A stretch of 64,000 bases of DNA from Afipia massiliensis (GCF_001006325.2 NZ_LBIA02000001.1:4093501-4157500); one strand, 5' to 3'. Numbered from the stretch's first letter, positions 1 to 9,471 are shown. The notes: a model not told the origin generated them from the sequence alone. Program-made: numbers and translations.

Positions 1-1295
1 ATCTCGTCCAGCAGGAACAGCGGGTTCGAGGTCTTCGCCTTCCGCATCGACTGGATGATCTTGCCAGGCATCGAGCCGATGTAGGTTCGGCGGTGTCCGC
101 GGATTTCCGCTTCGTCCCGCACGCCGCCCAGCGACACGCGCACAAACTCACGTCCGGTCGCCTTCGCTATCGACTTGCCAAGCGAGGTCTTGCCGACGCC
201 CGGAGGGCCGACGAGGCACAGGATCGGTCCGGTCAGCTTGTTAGCGCGCGACTGCACGGCGAGATACTCGACGATGCGGTCCTTGACCTTCTCAAGCCCG
301 TAGTGATCCGAGTCGAGCACTTCCTGCGCGGCAACCAGGTCCTTCTTGACCTTGGACTTCTTGCCCCATGGAATCGACAACAGCCAATCGAGATAGTTGC
401 GCACGACCGTCGCCTCGGCGGACATCGGAGACATCTGCCGCAGCTTCTTCAACTCGTGCGTCGCCTTCTCGCGAGCTTCCTTCGAGAGCTTGGTCTTGGC
501 GATCTTCTCTTCCAGATCGGCCAGCTCGTCGCGACCTTCGTCGTCGCCGAGTTCCTTCTGGATCGCCTTCATCTGCTCGTTGAGGTAGTACTCGCGCTGG
601 GTCTTCTCCATCTGGCGCTTGACGCGCGAGCGGATCTTCTTCTCGACCTGCAGCACCGAGATTTCGCTCTCCATCAGGCCCATCACCTTCTCAAGGCGCT
701 GGGAGACGGACAACGTTTCCAGGATGGTCTGGCGGTCGGAGATCTTGACGGCGAGATGCGACGCCACGGTGTCCGCGAGCTTCGCGAAATCCGTGATCTG
801 CTGAACGACACCCACCACCTCGGCGGAAATCTTCTTGTTCAGCTTCACATAGCTTTCGAAGTCGGACACGACCGAACGCGACAATGCTTCCGCCTCGACG
901 CTCTTGGCGTCGACGTCGGCAAGCGCCACGGCTTCGGCTTCGTAGAAGTCGCTGCGGTCGGAATACTTGCCAGCCTTGGCGCGCTCGAGCCCCTCCACCA
1001 GCACCTTCACGGTGCCGTCGGGAAGCTTCAGGAGCTGCAGCACACTGGCGAGCGTGCCGATCTCGTAAATTGAATCGGGAGCCGGATCGTCATCGGACGC
1101 GTTCTTCTGCGTCGCGAGGAAGATCAGCGCATCGTTCTTCATCACCTCTTCGAGCGCCTTGATCGATTTCTCGCGGCCGACGAACAGCGGCACGATCATG
1201 TGCGGGAAGACGACGATGTCGCGAAGCGGCAGCACCGGATAGGAGTGGCTTTCGCCGTGAACGATGACTGGACGAGGCTTTGAGGCAGTTGTCAT
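1..1295 (-). CDS. lon: Lon ATP-dependent protease, N-terminal 431 residues (cut by window edge)
   Basis: Cytoplasmic AAA+ serine protease that unfolds and degrades damaged and regulatory proteins. The visible part covers the LON substrate-binding domain (it begins [12 protein letters not shown], then the typical [12 protein letters not shown]), the coiled middle region and the start of the AAA+ module: Walker [10 protein letters not shown] near residue 363 and the LFLLDEI Walker B at the window edge. The protease domain lies outside. Two in-frame ATGs are present, at 1301 and 1295. AAGGA sits about 8 nt from the second and too close to the first, so I take 1295. It is the last gene of the minus-strand tig-clpP-(CHAT module)-clpX-lon group, but a 490-nt gap and a clpX terminator suggest its own promoter. 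Confidence 0.97.
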   Translation of the reverse strand, partial: MTTASKPRPVIVHGESHSYPVLPLRDIVVFPHMIVPLFVGREKSIKALEEVMKNDALIFLATQKNASDDDPAPDSIYEIGTLASVLQLLKLPDGTVKVLVEGLERAKAGKYSDRSDFYEAEAVALADVDAKSVEAEALSRSVVSDFESYVKLNKKISAEVVGVVQQITDFAKLADTVASHLAVKISDRQTILETLSVSQRLEKVMGLMESEISVLQVEKKIRSRVKRQMEKTQREYYLNEQMKAIQKELGDDEGRDELADLEEKIAKTKLSKEAREKATHELKKLRQMSPMSAEATVVRNYLDWLLSIPWGKKSKVKKDLVAAQEVLDSDHYGLEKVKDRIVEYLAVQSRANKLTGPILCLVGPPGVGKTSLGKSIAKATGREFVRVSLGGVRDEAEIRGHRRTYIGSMPGKIIQSMRKAKTSNPLFLLDE

Positions 1296-1477
1296 GCCCA
1301 TATTCCTTTTGTTGCGCCCCCTTGCACGCAGTCCGCCGTTCTGACGCGACCGCCACAAGGTGCCTTGTGTGCCGGATAAAGAAAGAGCTCTTTTGAGCCA
1401 GTGGCCGCGACGCGACCTCTCCCTGCCCGGGTCGATTTGCTGCGAATCTCGCGAGGCTTTGCTCCGCAGCACATCAT

Positions 1478-1506
1478 TAGGTGGCTATGGTGCATGGGGG
1501 TGTCAA
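1478..1506 (-). promoter_or_regulatory. Candidate lon promoter (TTGACA -35)
   Basis: On the minus strand a perfect TTGACA (complement of 1501-1506) is followed after 17 nt by CACCTA. The -35 is good and the -10 is weak. It would give a leader of about 175 nt before lon. No convincing heat-shock sigma32 element was recognised by eye. Confidence 0.35.
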
Positions 1507-1528
1507 GAGAGCGAAAACCCCTGCCAAT

Positions 1529-1604
1529 CCAGTGTCCTGAATCCGAAGTTCGCTTCATTTTGCAGCACTTTCCGTAGCGAACTTCGGATTCACGAGGACA
1601 CTGG
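1529..1604. repeat. Long palindrome 1 upstream of lon
   Basis: Left arm 1529-1554 and right arm 1576-1604 are inverted copies that match throughout except for three extra bases in the right arm. The loop is about 21 nt. The outer ends read CCAGTGT / ACACTGG and the inner part contains GAATCCGAAGTTCGC and its complement. It lies between clpX and lon and does not look coding. Confidence 0.85.
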
Positions 1605-1616
1605 CAATTATGGATT

Positions 1617-1691
1617 CCAGTGTGGCTTTGGTTCGCAAGTCCGCAAAAGAAAGCGCCGCAAATGATGCGGACTTGCGAACCGCCACACTGG
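1617..1691. repeat. Long palindrome 2 upstream of lon (diverged relative of palindrome 1)
   Basis: Left arm 1617-1645 and right arm 1666-1691, inverted, again with a three-base asymmetry and a loop of about 20 nt. It has the same CCAGTGT / ACACTGG ends as palindrome 1, only 12 nt away, but different core bases (GGTTCGCAAGTCCGCA). The 1302-1785 gap otherwise holds only the candidate lon promoter and the clpX terminator. Confidence 0.85.
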
Positions 1692-1722
1692 CTTATTCTA
1701 ACGTCGTAGAAGACAAAGAAAC

Positions 1723-1748
1723 GGCTGCCGAGAGCGCTCTCGGCAGCC
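1723..1748 (-). terminator. clpX terminator
   Basis: Perfect 26-nt palindrome (GGCTGCCGAGAGC and its complement) 37 nt past the clpX stop. It is followed on the minus strand by a T-rich run (GTTTCTTTG), as expected of an intrinsic terminator. Confidence 0.8.
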
Positions 1749-1785
1749 TGATCTGTTGATAACCTTGATGGTTCCGCAAGCCCTC

Positions 1786-3060
1786 TTACGCGCTGGCGCT
1801 GGTCTCCGCGGCGCGGTCGGAACGGTCCGCGTAAATGTACAGCGGACGCGCCGTCGCCTCGACCACTTCGCGCGAGATCACGACTTCCTCGACCCCTTCC
1901 AGGCCCGGAAGATCGAACATGGTCTCGAGCAGGATGCTTTCGAGGATCGACCGCAACCCGCGCGCGCCGGTCTTGCGCTCGATGGCCTTGCGGGCCACCG
2001 CGCCAAGCGCCTCGTCGGCGAAGGTCAGCTCGATGTTTTCCATCTCGAACAGCCGCTGGTACTGCTTCACCAGCGCGTTCTTCGGATCGGTCAGAATCTT
2101 CTTCAGCGAAACCTCATCCAGATCCTCGAGCGTCGCCACAACCGGCAGACGGCCGACGAATTCCGGGATCAGGCCGTACTTCAGCAAATCCTCAGGCTCG
2201 ACCTCGCGGAAGATTTCGCCGGTGCGGCGGTCTTCCGGTGCCATCACCTGCGCGGCAAAGCCGATCGAGGTTGAACGGCCACGCGCAGAGATGATTTTCT
2301 CGAGGCCCGAGAACGCGCCACCGCAGATGAAGAGGATGTTGGTCGTGTCCACCTGCAGGAACTCCTGCTGCGGATGCTTGCGGCCGCCCTGCGGAGGAAC
2401 GCTAGCCACGGTGCCTTCCATGATCTTCAGCAGCGCCTGCTGCACGCCCTCGCCCGACACGTCGCGGGTGATGGACGGGTTGTCGGACTTGCGCGAAATC
2501 TTGTCGATTTCGTCGATGTAGACAATGCCGCGCTGCGCACGCTCGACGTTGTAGTCGGCCGCCTGCAGCAACTTCAGGATGATGTTCTCGACGTCCTCAC
2601 CGACGTAACCGGCTTCGGTCAGCGTCGTCGCGTCGGCCATCGTGAACGGCACGTCCAGAATGCGGGCGAGCGTCTGCGCGAGCAGCGTCTTGCCCGAACC
2701 GGTCGGACCGATCAGCAGGATGTTCGACTTCGCAAGCTCAACGTCGTTGTGCTTGGTCTGATGGTTGAGGCGCTTGTAGTGGTTGTGGACTGCAACCGAG
2801 AGCACCTTCTTGGCGTGCTGCTGACCGATCACATAGTCGTCCAGAACCTTGCAAATCTCCTTCGGCGTGGGAATGCCGTCGCGCGACTTCACCAGCGACG
2901 ACTTGTTCTCCTCGCGGATAATATCCATGCACAGTTCGACGCATTCATCGCAGATGAATACGGTCGGGCCCGCAATGAGTTTGCGGACTTCGTGCTGGCT
3001 CTTCCCGCAGAACGAGCAATAGAGAGTGTTCTTTGAATCGCTCGTACCGACCTTGCTCAT
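1786..3060 (-). CDS. clpX: ClpX, ATP-binding unfoldase subunit of ClpXP
   Basis: Hexameric AAA+ unfoldase that recognises substrates and feeds them to ClpP. It is 424 residues, the usual length. The N-terminal zinc-binding domain has C15, C18, C37 and C40 ([13 protein letters not shown]). Walker A GPTGSGKT is at 118-125, followed by Walker B IVYIDEID, and the ClpP-docking IGF tripeptide lies in RSTSIGF. The start has a suitable upstream purine stretch. In this genome clpX is separated from clpP by a four-gene module on the same strand, so the two may be transcribed separately. Confidence 0.98.
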   Translation of the reverse strand: MSKVGTSDSKNTLYCSFCGKSQHEVRKLIAGPTVFICDECVELCMDIIREENKSSLVKSRDGIPTPKEICKVLDDYVIGQQHAKKVLSVAVHNHYKRLNHQTKHNDVELAKSNILLIGPTGSGKTLLAQTLARILDVPFTMADATTLTEAGYVGEDVENIILKLLQAADYNVERAQRGIVYIDEIDKISRKSDNPSITRDVSGEGVQQALLKIMEGTVASVPPQGGRKHPQQEFLQVDTTNILFICGGAFSGLEKIISARGRSTSIGFAAQVMAPEDRRTGEIFREVEPEDLLKYGLIPEFVGRLPVVATLEDLDEVSLKKILTDPKNALVKQYQRLFEMENIELTFADEALGAVARKAIERKTGARGLRSILESILLETMFDLPGLEGVEEVVISREVVEATARPLYIYADRSDRAAETSASA

Positions 3061-3379
3061 TCCAATCTCCGTCCGCCGCTCGATCTTGTCTCAGGGGTTT
3101 GCCCCATCCCGGCACACACCGGAATAATGTGTAGATAGAGCAAAAACCGTACCAAAAAAGACCCACCACTCCATTTGCCGCACGAATCACGGCTCAATCG
3201 AATCCCGATCCTCGATACCTAGCCAACCATGGTGCCACCCGACTATCAAGAATTCGCTAATCACCGAAGTACCCAACACTGTGATCTTGGCGCAATTTTG
3301 CGCGTTTTCAGGCGTTTAGGTTGTCGAATTCAGTGCAGCGTTGCGGGAATAACACGCGTCTTGGACCGTTGGAACTCCG
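3061..3379. other. Gap between clpX and the zinc-ribbon membrane gene
   Basis: About 320 nt with no convincing gene. It should contain the clpX promoter and leader. The only structure I see near the start is two short inverted repeats, GGGG-TTTG-CCCC (3094-3105) and CCGG-CACACA-CCGG (3109-3122). I could not assign -35/-10 boxes with confidence. Confidence 0.4.
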
Positions 3380-4147
3380 CTAGGCGCCCAGGATTCCCTT
3401 GAGGCCCGCATATATCGAACCTGCGGCTGTGGACAAGATGCCAATTAGGGGCCCTGCGGTCCTCATCAGGTCCTGAATAATCCTGGCGCGGCGGCGAAGC
3501 TGGTCCTCTCCGACATACGGCCCAAGCAGCCGCGCCGCGCGATAGGCCGCGGCGTTTGGCTTGTCGCCCTGCGACAGCGAACTGGCCAGAAGCTGCAACA
3601 TCAGGAGGCCGAGGATGTTTCCGGTCAGGAACGCGAGCGCGATGCTCGCCGAATACTCCAGCACTTCGCGCCACTCGATCCAGGATGCCGGCAAGATCGG
3701 AACGTGGTCGTTCAGGCCGGTGACGGTCAGCATGCAGAACACGCTCAACAGCGCCGTGATGATCCCGACGAGGGCCGCGCCGCGATAGCCGACCTTCTGG
3801 ACCGCGAAGATCGCAAACCCGAACGGCAGCGGAATCAGCACCGAGGCGATACGCAAATACAGCGGCGACACGTTCAGCACGATGGTGACGATAATATGCG
3901 CCGCGACCAGCAGGATCGCCGGAATCAGGATGTAGCCGATGCTGTGAATGAGGAGGTATCTGACCGGATGCCGCCGCCGGTAAAGCCGCGCGCTGACGCT
4001 GTCGAACTCACGCCGGATCTTTTCGATGTCTTCGACGATGTCCTCGATTTCGAGGAGCACCGGGCGCACCACGCGCAGGTCACGCGAGCAGTGCTTGCAC
4101 ACCAGCGCCTCGTCTTTCACCTTCTCGGCGCAAAACGGACACTCCAT
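3380..4147 (-). CDS. Zinc-ribbon membrane protein of unknown function
   Basis: 255 residues. It opens with a half zinc ribbon, CPFC (residues 3-6) and CKHC (17-20) followed by SRD, then a charged helical stretch (about 33-60) and about four hydrophobic segments between 65 and 195, ending in a small Gly/Ala-rich hydrophobic tail. The layout suggests a cytoplasmic zinc finger attached to an inner-membrane domain. It is the last gene of the module that begins with the CHAT protein at 8324, 60 nt after the next gene. The N-terminus resembles that of its small neighbour (both have CPFC...CxxCSRD), so the two share an origin. I recognise no named family beyond the zinc ribbon. Confidence 0.8.
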   Translation of the reverse strand: MECPFCAEKVKDEALVCKHCSRDLRVVRPVLLEIEDIVEDIEKIRREFDSVSARLYRRRHPVRYLLIHSIGYILIPAILLVAAHIIVTIVLNVSPLYLRIASVLIPLPFGFAIFAVQKVGYRGAALVGIITALLSVFCMLTVTGLNDHVPILPASWIEWREVLEYSASIALAFLTGNILGLLMLQLLASSLSQGDKPNAAAYRAARLLGPYVGEDQLRRRARIIQDLMRTAGPLIGILSTAAGSIYAGLKGILGA

Positions 4148-4207
4148 CAGGCGGCCGAAGCGCGAGACGTGAGACTACAGAACTCGAAAGTGCCGAACCC
4201 GGACATA

Positions 4208-4423
4208 TCAACTCCGCCGCAGTGAGATGCGCCGGCGGCGCGGGAGCCCTGCAAGCTCCGCTTTCGCCTGCTCCAGTTCCTCGCCGGCCATGGCACGCTT
4301 GCGGACAAGGTCATCCCGTTCGGCAATCAGCGATTCCGGAATGGCGATGTCGCGCGAACAGGAACTGCACACGAGTGCGTGCAGGACATTGGGCTGTGCG
4401 CAAAAGGGACAGTCGGCCGGCAT
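4208..4423 (-). CDS. Small zinc-ribbon/coiled-coil protein
   Basis: 71 residues. CPFC (5-8) and CSSC (19-22) followed by SRD form a zinc ribbon of the same type as the downstream membrane protein. A charged helix (about 30-58, rich in E, L, A and R) is likely a coiled coil, and the end is very basic (RRRRISLRRS). It starts 4 nt after the stop of the upstream secreted gene, so it is almost certainly co-transcribed and translationally coupled. It looks like the membrane neighbour without its membrane part, a possible soluble partner. Function unknown. Confidence 0.7.
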   Translation of the reverse strand: MPADCPFCAQPNVLHALVCSSCSRDIAIPESLIAERDDLVRKRAMAGEELEQAKAELAGLPRRRRISLRRS

Positions 4424-4427
4424 GCGC

Positions 4428-4880
4428 TCAGGGCGCGACTTTGAGGGTGAAGCTGGTGCTCGCGCTGCGGCCTTCGGAATCCTTCACGTCGACACGAATG
4501 ACGTGATCGCCGGCCGGCAGTTCCGCATCGGGCATGTCGATCCCGTCCGGCTTCACGAACGGCTTGAGCCGCGGTGTCAGATCGACCGACGGGCTTTTCA
4601 TGTACGTCACTTTCAACGAGTCCGTATCGATCTTGGCCCCGCCGAAAGATTCGAACTTCAAGTGCAGGCGCATCGGCGATTTCGACGGACTCGCGGCCGG
4701 GACATGCGCAACCTTGGGGCCGCGCGTGATGCCGCGGGTGGCAACCGCGACCGCGCCTTTCGGCGGCGGCAGGTTGGCCTCGTCGGCCGAAATAAGGACC
4801 GTTCCGGCGTTGACCGGCGTGGCAACTGTCAGAGCAAAGCCAGTTGCCAGAACCGCAACCTGCAATAACGACCGTCGCAT
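4428..4880 (-). CDS. Secreted beta-rich (Ig-like) protein
   Basis: 150 residues from the ATG at 4880 (MRRSLLQVAV), chosen because GGAGGAG stands 8 nt upstream; an ATG seven codons earlier lacks this. A signal peptide (about 1-25, ending near VNA-GT) is followed by a Pro/Ala-rich stretch and a C-terminal beta-strand domain. The pattern HVIRVDVKDSEGRSASTSF near the end is typical of bacterial Ig-like folds. It lies 75 nt downstream of the CHAT gene and 4 nt before the small zinc-ribbon gene. Exported, probably periplasmic; no enzymatic residues seen. Confidence 0.75.
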   Translation of the reverse strand: MRRSLLQVAVLATGFALTVATPVNAGTVLISADEANLPPPKGAVAVATRGITRGPKVAHVPAASPSKSPMRLHLKFESFGGAKIDTDSLKVTYMKSPSVDLTPRLKPFVKPDGIDMPDAELPAGDHVIRVDVKDSEGRSASTSFTLKVAP

Positions 4881-4955
4881 TCGCAAATCTCCTCCCCGCA
4901 ATAAACCATTCTACCGCACGGCAGAGCCATCCGGAAGATGTGCCGCCGCTCTTCC

Positions 4956-7900
4956 TTAACGCCCGCCGCCGTCGCCGATGATCGAATACGGCGCCCAGAA
5001 CAGCGGATGGGCGTAGGCGAATTCGGTCTTGCCATCGGAGCCGAGGTAGCCCGGTCCATCCGCGAGCGCCATCATCGCCTGCCGCAGCGCCTCTCCGCGC
5101 GTCAGTTTTGGATCGGTCGCCTGCCGCTTGAACAGGTCGGTCACCAGTTCACGCGCCGACTGCGAATGCACCGACCAGTTCGTCACCAGCAGCGCGCGGG
5201 TGCCTGCGTAGAAGAACGCACGCCCAAGACCCGAGGCGGCTTCCGCGCCCGCCCCGGCTCCCGCAGCCGTGTTACAGGCGGACAGCACCACCCAGTCGGC
5301 GTCGAGCTTTAGCGACAGGATTTCTTCCATCGTCAGCAACCCGTCGCCGTCGGAATCCGACAACGCGGGCGCGGACAGCGCCAGCGCCGGTTGCGTCAGT
5401 CCGTCCAGTTCGCCGGGGACCAGTCCATGGGTCGCGAAGGCGACGATCTTGAACCCCGAAAGGTCCATCGACTTCACCTTCTTCTCGTTTGCGTCCTTGC
5501 CGAGGTTGAGAACCTTGGTCGGGTCCGCCTGCAGCGCCAGCGCGATCGACGTCAGTTCCTCGGACGTGTCCGGCAGGCGCGGCAACTGGCCGAGTTGCGC
5601 GCTGTCGACGCCCTCAAGCTGCGGACTGTTGCGCCGCTTCAGCGGCACGCCGCGCGTAGCAATCGATGCGTCGGCGACCTGAATCAGCTTGTCGGTCTTC
5701 GCCGCATCGTCAGCCTGCTCCTTGCTGAAGTAAGGATCGCCGAATGCAATCAGATCCTGCCGCGTCGTCTTGCCCGCCGGCAGCTTGCGCAGGGTCTGCA
5801 GCGCGGATGCCGACGGCACCAGCGTGACGGCATGGGTTCGCGCCAGCCACGGCACGTTGCGGTAACTTGCAAACAGCGGATCGTCGTCCGTCTTGACCTC
5901 CGCCGTTGCGGTCGGCAGCAGCGACAGCGGCAACAGACCGAGCGCGCCGTTGGTCACGACGATCAGGCTTTTCGCCGGCTTCCAGCTGCTTTCCAGCGGC
6001 CTGAGCAAATCGTCGTAGAGCTGCGACGCCAGCTTCACGTCGAACGGAGGAATATCCGAGATCATCGCCGCCTTCGGCTCCAGCGCCTCGCGTAGCTTGG
6101 TCACGGTCGTGTTCAGGTCGCCGAGCGTCATCTTGATCCGCGCGAACTGGACCGGGGCACCCTTCCGCACCACCCAGACGAAACTGTCGAAGCGGCCGAA
6201 ATAGAACGACAGCAGCGCCTCGTCGTCCGTGAGCTGCTTTTGCAGATCACCCGCGTTCGGCGGCGGCGGGTTCACCAGATTGCCGTAGTCGGGGAACTTC
6301 TTCGCAATATCGGTCAGCGTCTGCGCACGCGCCGCCTGCAACGCGGCGATTTCCGCCTGCGTTACCTTGACCGCCTTCTCCTCGCGTTCGGCAGGCGGAA
6401 GCGTCAGCAGGTTGTTCAGCGTGGCAACCGCCGCGCCGATCCGCTTTTCGCTGTCCTGCGACGCACGCATCAACTTGGCGAGTTCCGGATTGCTGGTGGA
6501 CGCACGGGCGGACGACGCCTGCAACGCGCGCTGCACGGATTGCCCGCGCAGCAAGTCCGCATAGCCGAAGGTTTCCTCTGCGGCGTTCGCAGGCGCGGCC
6601 GCCGGGTTGAGCGCCAGCGTGCGGAGATAACCCTCGACCACGAAACGAACGCGACCTTCGCGCGCCGCGGCCGTCGATCCGCTGTCGTCATCGCTCCCGC
6701 CGGATGCCGTCTGCAGCACCGGGATCGAGTCCCTGAACGCCTGCAGCGCCTCGGCCGTCTTGCCCTTGCGCGCCAGCGTCACGGCGTAATAGCCGCGCGC
6801 GACTGCCGTATTGAGGCTCTTGTCGCCGGAGCGTGCCTTTTCGCGCTCGTACGACCGTTGCGCGATTTCAAGCGCGTTGTCGTAGTTGCCCTGTGTGAGC
6901 ATGATGGAGACACGGGCAAGACCGCCGCTGACGGCTTCGCGGCGGGACGGCTCCCACTTCGCGGTCCAGACGTCGACCTGATCGTAGAGCTTCGTCGCCT
7001 CCTCGTACTTGCGTTGCAGGTTCAGAATCTGGGCGAGGAAGACATTGGCGTTGACCAGTTGGCCGGAGTCGTCGGCGTAACCGAGCCCCTTGTAGATATC
7101 GACGACTTCACGCTGAAGCTGCTCCGCTTCCGCGTAGCGGCCCTGCTCCTGAACAACGTAGACGAACACCGAGAGAATTCCCGCGGTATCCGCGTGGAAT
7201 TTTCCGGACTTGCTGAGGCGGCTGAGAAGCGCGCGCCGCACCTCCGCCTCGCCCTCGCCGACACGCCCCTGCTTGACCTTGGTGCGGCCTTCAAAGGCCA
7301 TGCCCCAATCGATGAACCGCTCCATCTCACCTTCGGCGGGCTTGCTCTCCCATTGCGATGAGGTCGCGAGCGCGTTCGTGTAGAACACGGCGGACTTGCG
7401 ATACGCGGCCTCCGCGTCGGCATATCGGCCTCTGGCCTCGGCGACCCGCGCCGTGCCGTCCTCCAGAATGGCCTGCCAGACCATCCCGTAGATCGGAAAT
7501 ACCGGCCACCGCCGCGCCTCGTTCATCAGATTGCGATTCCGTGCGACGTAGGATTCCGCTGCGTTCACGTCGCCGGACTGGAGCGCGAGGATCGTCAGGG
7601 CATTATGGAGTCCGAACAGGCGCCCCTTGCCCTTGGGCAAGGCGGAGAACGTGGCAACCTGCTTGGTGTACATGGCCATGGCGCGCTTGTTCTCGCCCTT
7701 GTCGCGCAGGCGGCGGATCAGGAACTCCTCGTAGCGGCTCCCAACGGTCTTGTAGTCGGCGCCCTTGCCGTGTGTGACCGCCAGTTCCGCGTCGGCCAGC
7801 GCATCGCTGCTGCGACCGACGAGCGTCCGGGCCTGTCCTCGCTTGTAGTGGAACGCCGCAAGCTCGTTCCCTTTCAAGCCGGCGGGCACCGGCGCATCGG

Positions 7901-8324
7901 CCGTCGCCGTGAGTTCGGCGATCTTGGCCGGGTCAGGCTTCTGTTGATCGAGAATGGCCGTGATGTCCGAAACCGTGCGCGGAGGTGCGACCAGAACCGC
8001 ATTGCCCTTCGCCAAAGCCGCTGCGCCCGCCGCAATGTCTTCCTTGCTCGGCGCCGACACCTTCGAGGCATCGAACAGCGCAGCCTTCGGCCGCGCGGCC
8101 ATCATCGCATTGCGCACACAGGGCGTCGCGGCAGCCTTCGCCCGCGCCATGCACCCGTCGTGCTGTCCGCCACTCTGCCTGCAGGCCATGTAGGTCGGCT
8201 TGCCGATGGAAGCGCGGCAGCGCTCGCGGGCCTGCTCGAGCTGTGCGGAGGCTGGAACAATGGCTGTGAGTGAGCAGAGCGAAAAGAGGATCGCGGCCAC
8301 GCCGCTCTTTGCAGCTGTCATCAT
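4956..8324 (-). CDS. Secreted TPR-CHAT domain protein (caspase-like protease candidate)
   Basis: 1122 residues. A signal peptide (about 1-28, ending ASAQ) is followed by four cysteines (C36, C48, C58, C69) that could form two disulfides, then many tetratricopeptide-type helices to about residue 590, and a C-terminal CHAT domain. The CHAT dyad is visible: His966 in FATHG and Cys1017 in LSACNT. Between them DSDGDGLLTMEE (990-1001) matches an EF-hand loop (acidic at 1, 3, 5, Gly at 6, Glu at 12). CHAT proteins are caspase/separase relatives, often acting as peptidases in defence or signalling. This one appears exported. It is first of a four-gene minus-strand module. The start ATG has GGAG 6 nt upstream. 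Substrate unknown. Confidence 0.88.
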   Translation of the reverse strand: MMTAAKSGVAAILFSLCSLTAIVPASAQLEQARERCRASIGKPTYMACRQSGGQHDGCMARAKAAATPCVRNAMMAARPKAALFDASKVSAPSKEDIAAGAAALAKGNAVLVAPPRTVSDITAILDQQKPDPAKIAELTATADAPVPAGLKGNELAAFHYKRGQARTLVGRSSDALADAELAVTHGKGADYKTVGSRYEEFLIRRLRDKGENKRAMAMYTKQVATFSALPKGKGRLFGLHNALTILALQSGDVNAAESYVARNRNLMNEARRWPVFPIYGMVWQAILEDGTARVAEARGRYADAEAAYRKSAVFYTNALATSSQWESKPAEGEMERFIDWGMAFEGRTKVKQGRVGEGEAEVRRALLSRLSKSGKFHADTAGILSVFVYVVQEQGRYAEAEQLQREVVDIYKGLGYADDSGQLVNANVFLAQILNLQRKYEEATKLYDQVDVWTAKWEPSRREAVSGGLARVSIMLTQGNYDNALEIAQRSYEREKARSGDKSLNTAVARGYYAVTLARKGKTAEALQAFRDSIPVLQTASGGSDDDSGSTAAAREGRVRFVVEGYLRTLALNPAAAPANAAEETFGYADLLRGQSVQRALQASSARASTSNPELAKLMRASQDSEKRIGAAVATLNNLLTLPPAEREEKAVKVTQAEIAALQAARAQTLTDIAKKFPDYGNLVNPPPPNAGDLQKQLTDDEALLSFYFGRFDSFVWVVRKGAPVQFARIKMTLGDLNTTVTKLREALEPKAAMISDIPPFDVKLASQLYDDLLRPLESSWKPAKSLIVVTNGALGLLPLSLLPTATAEVKTDDDPLFASYRNVPWLARTHAVTLVPSASALQTLRKLPAGKTTRQDLIAFGDPYFSKEQADDAAKTDKLIQVADASIATRGVPLKRRNSPQLEGVDSAQLGQLPRLPDTSEELTSIALALQADPTKVLNLGKDANEKKVKSMDLSGFKIVAFATHGLVPGELDGLTQPALALSAPALSDSDGDGLLTMEEILSLKLDADWVVLSACNTAAGAGAGAEAASGLGRAFFYAGTRALLVTNWSVHSQSARELVTDLFKRQATDPKLTRGEALRQAMMALADGPGYLGSDGKTEFAYAHPLFWAPYSIIGDGGGR

Positions 8325-8534
8325 GGCTTGCTCCGGACGTTGACGTTCTCACCGGGAATGCGGTCCGGAGCGCAATTGGATGCCGCCTAAAATAAACATC
8401 GAAAATAAGACGGGCCCAACAATCCCGGATCAATTGGAATAATTAGCTGCCAAGAACGGGAGCCGGTCAAGCACAGCGCGGGTGCGGCACCAAAAAAGCA
8501 TGCGCCATACCCCAAATGGGTGAGGCGTTCATGC

Positions 8535-8565
8535 AAAAACGGACGCCCGAGGGGCGTCCGTTTTT
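8535..8565. terminator. Terminator between clpP and the CHAT gene
   Basis: Perfect 14-bp inverted repeat (AAAAACGGACGCCC and its complement) with a 3-nt loop (GAG). A5 and T5 flank the GC stem, so it can work on both strands. It lies 30 nt past the clpP stop and separates clpP transcription from the CHAT module, whose own promoter must lie in 8325-8534. Confidence 0.9.
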
Positions 8566-8594
8566 CAATTCACAACCAGGCCGCGAGTTTCGCG

Positions 8595-9227
8595 TTACGG
8601 CAGCTTCGGCGTCGCTTCCTCTGCGCGCTTTTCGATCACCTTGTCGACGATGCCGAAGTCGCGGGCCATCTCGGCGGTCAGGAACTTGTCGCGCTCCAGC
8701 GCATCCTCGATCGCCTTGAAGGTCTGGCCGGTGTGCTTGACGTAGATTTCGTTCAGCCGCTTCTTCAGGTTCAGGATTTCCTGAGCGTGCAGCATGATGT
8801 CGGTCGCCTGGCCCTGGAAACCGCCCGACGGCTGATGGACCATGATCCGCGAGTTCGGGAGCGAGAAGCGCATGTCCTTCTCGCCGGCTGCGAGCAGCAG
8901 CGAACCCATCGACGCCGCCTGGCCTGTGCACAGGGTCGAGACCGGCGGACGGATGAACTGCATGGTGTCGTAGATCGCCAGACCCGATGTCACCACGCCA
9001 CCCGGCGAGTTGATGTACATCGAGATTTCCTTCTTCGGATTCTCGGCTTCCAAAAACAGGAGCTGCGCGACGACCAGCACCGACATGCCGTCCTCGACCG
9101 GACCGGTCACGAAAATGATGCGCTCTTTCAGGAGGCGCGAGAAAATATCGTACGCCCTCTCGCCGCGGTTGGTCTGCTCGACCACCATCGGCACGAGGTT
9201 CATGTAGGTTTCAACGGGATCGCGCAT
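8595..9227 (-). CDS. clpP: ClpP proteolytic subunit
   Basis: Tetradecameric serine peptidase that works with ClpX or ClpA. It is 210 residues, full length. The catalytic triad is visible: Ser106 (AASMG), His131 (MVHQPSGG) and Asp180 (ERDKF). YINSPGG (71-77) forms part of the oxyanion region. It lies 244 nt downstream of tig and ends just before a strong terminator, so it is probably expressed apart from clpX, unlike the compact clpP-clpX pair of many bacteria. Confidence 0.98.
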   Translation of the reverse strand: MRDPVETYMNLVPMVVEQTNRGERAYDIFSRLLKERIIFVTGPVEDGMSVLVVAQLLFLEAENPKKEISMYINSPGGVVTSGLAIYDTMQFIRPPVSTLCTGQAASMGSLLLAAGEKDMRFSLPNSRIMVHQPSGGFQGQATDIMLHAQEILNLKKRLNEIYVKHTGQTFKAIEDALERDKFLTAEMARDFGIVDKVIEKRAEEATPKLP

Positions 9228-9471
9228 TTATCACCTGAAGGTTGGCGGAGGCAGGGCGTAATGCCTCGTGATGCAGAAAGGTTGGGCACTACAGATATGG
9301 ACCGGTGGCCCGGCCACAAGAGCGAAAAACCAGCATCGGCAAATGCCGACGGTGCACCAGTTGAAGCCGATTCGGCAGGGCCCGCAAAGCAGCGCGGGCT
9401 CGCCGCGCCGCTCATTTCGCCGGTATCGTTAATGCGAACCCAATCCCCGCAACAGGGACCGGGACTCACAT

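Noticed and set aside
93-1073. Plus-strand open frame of 326 codons at the left edge
   Set aside because: It is antisense to lon, whose reading frame is certain from Walker A, LON-domain and start-site features. GC-rich coding strands often leave long open frames opposite them.
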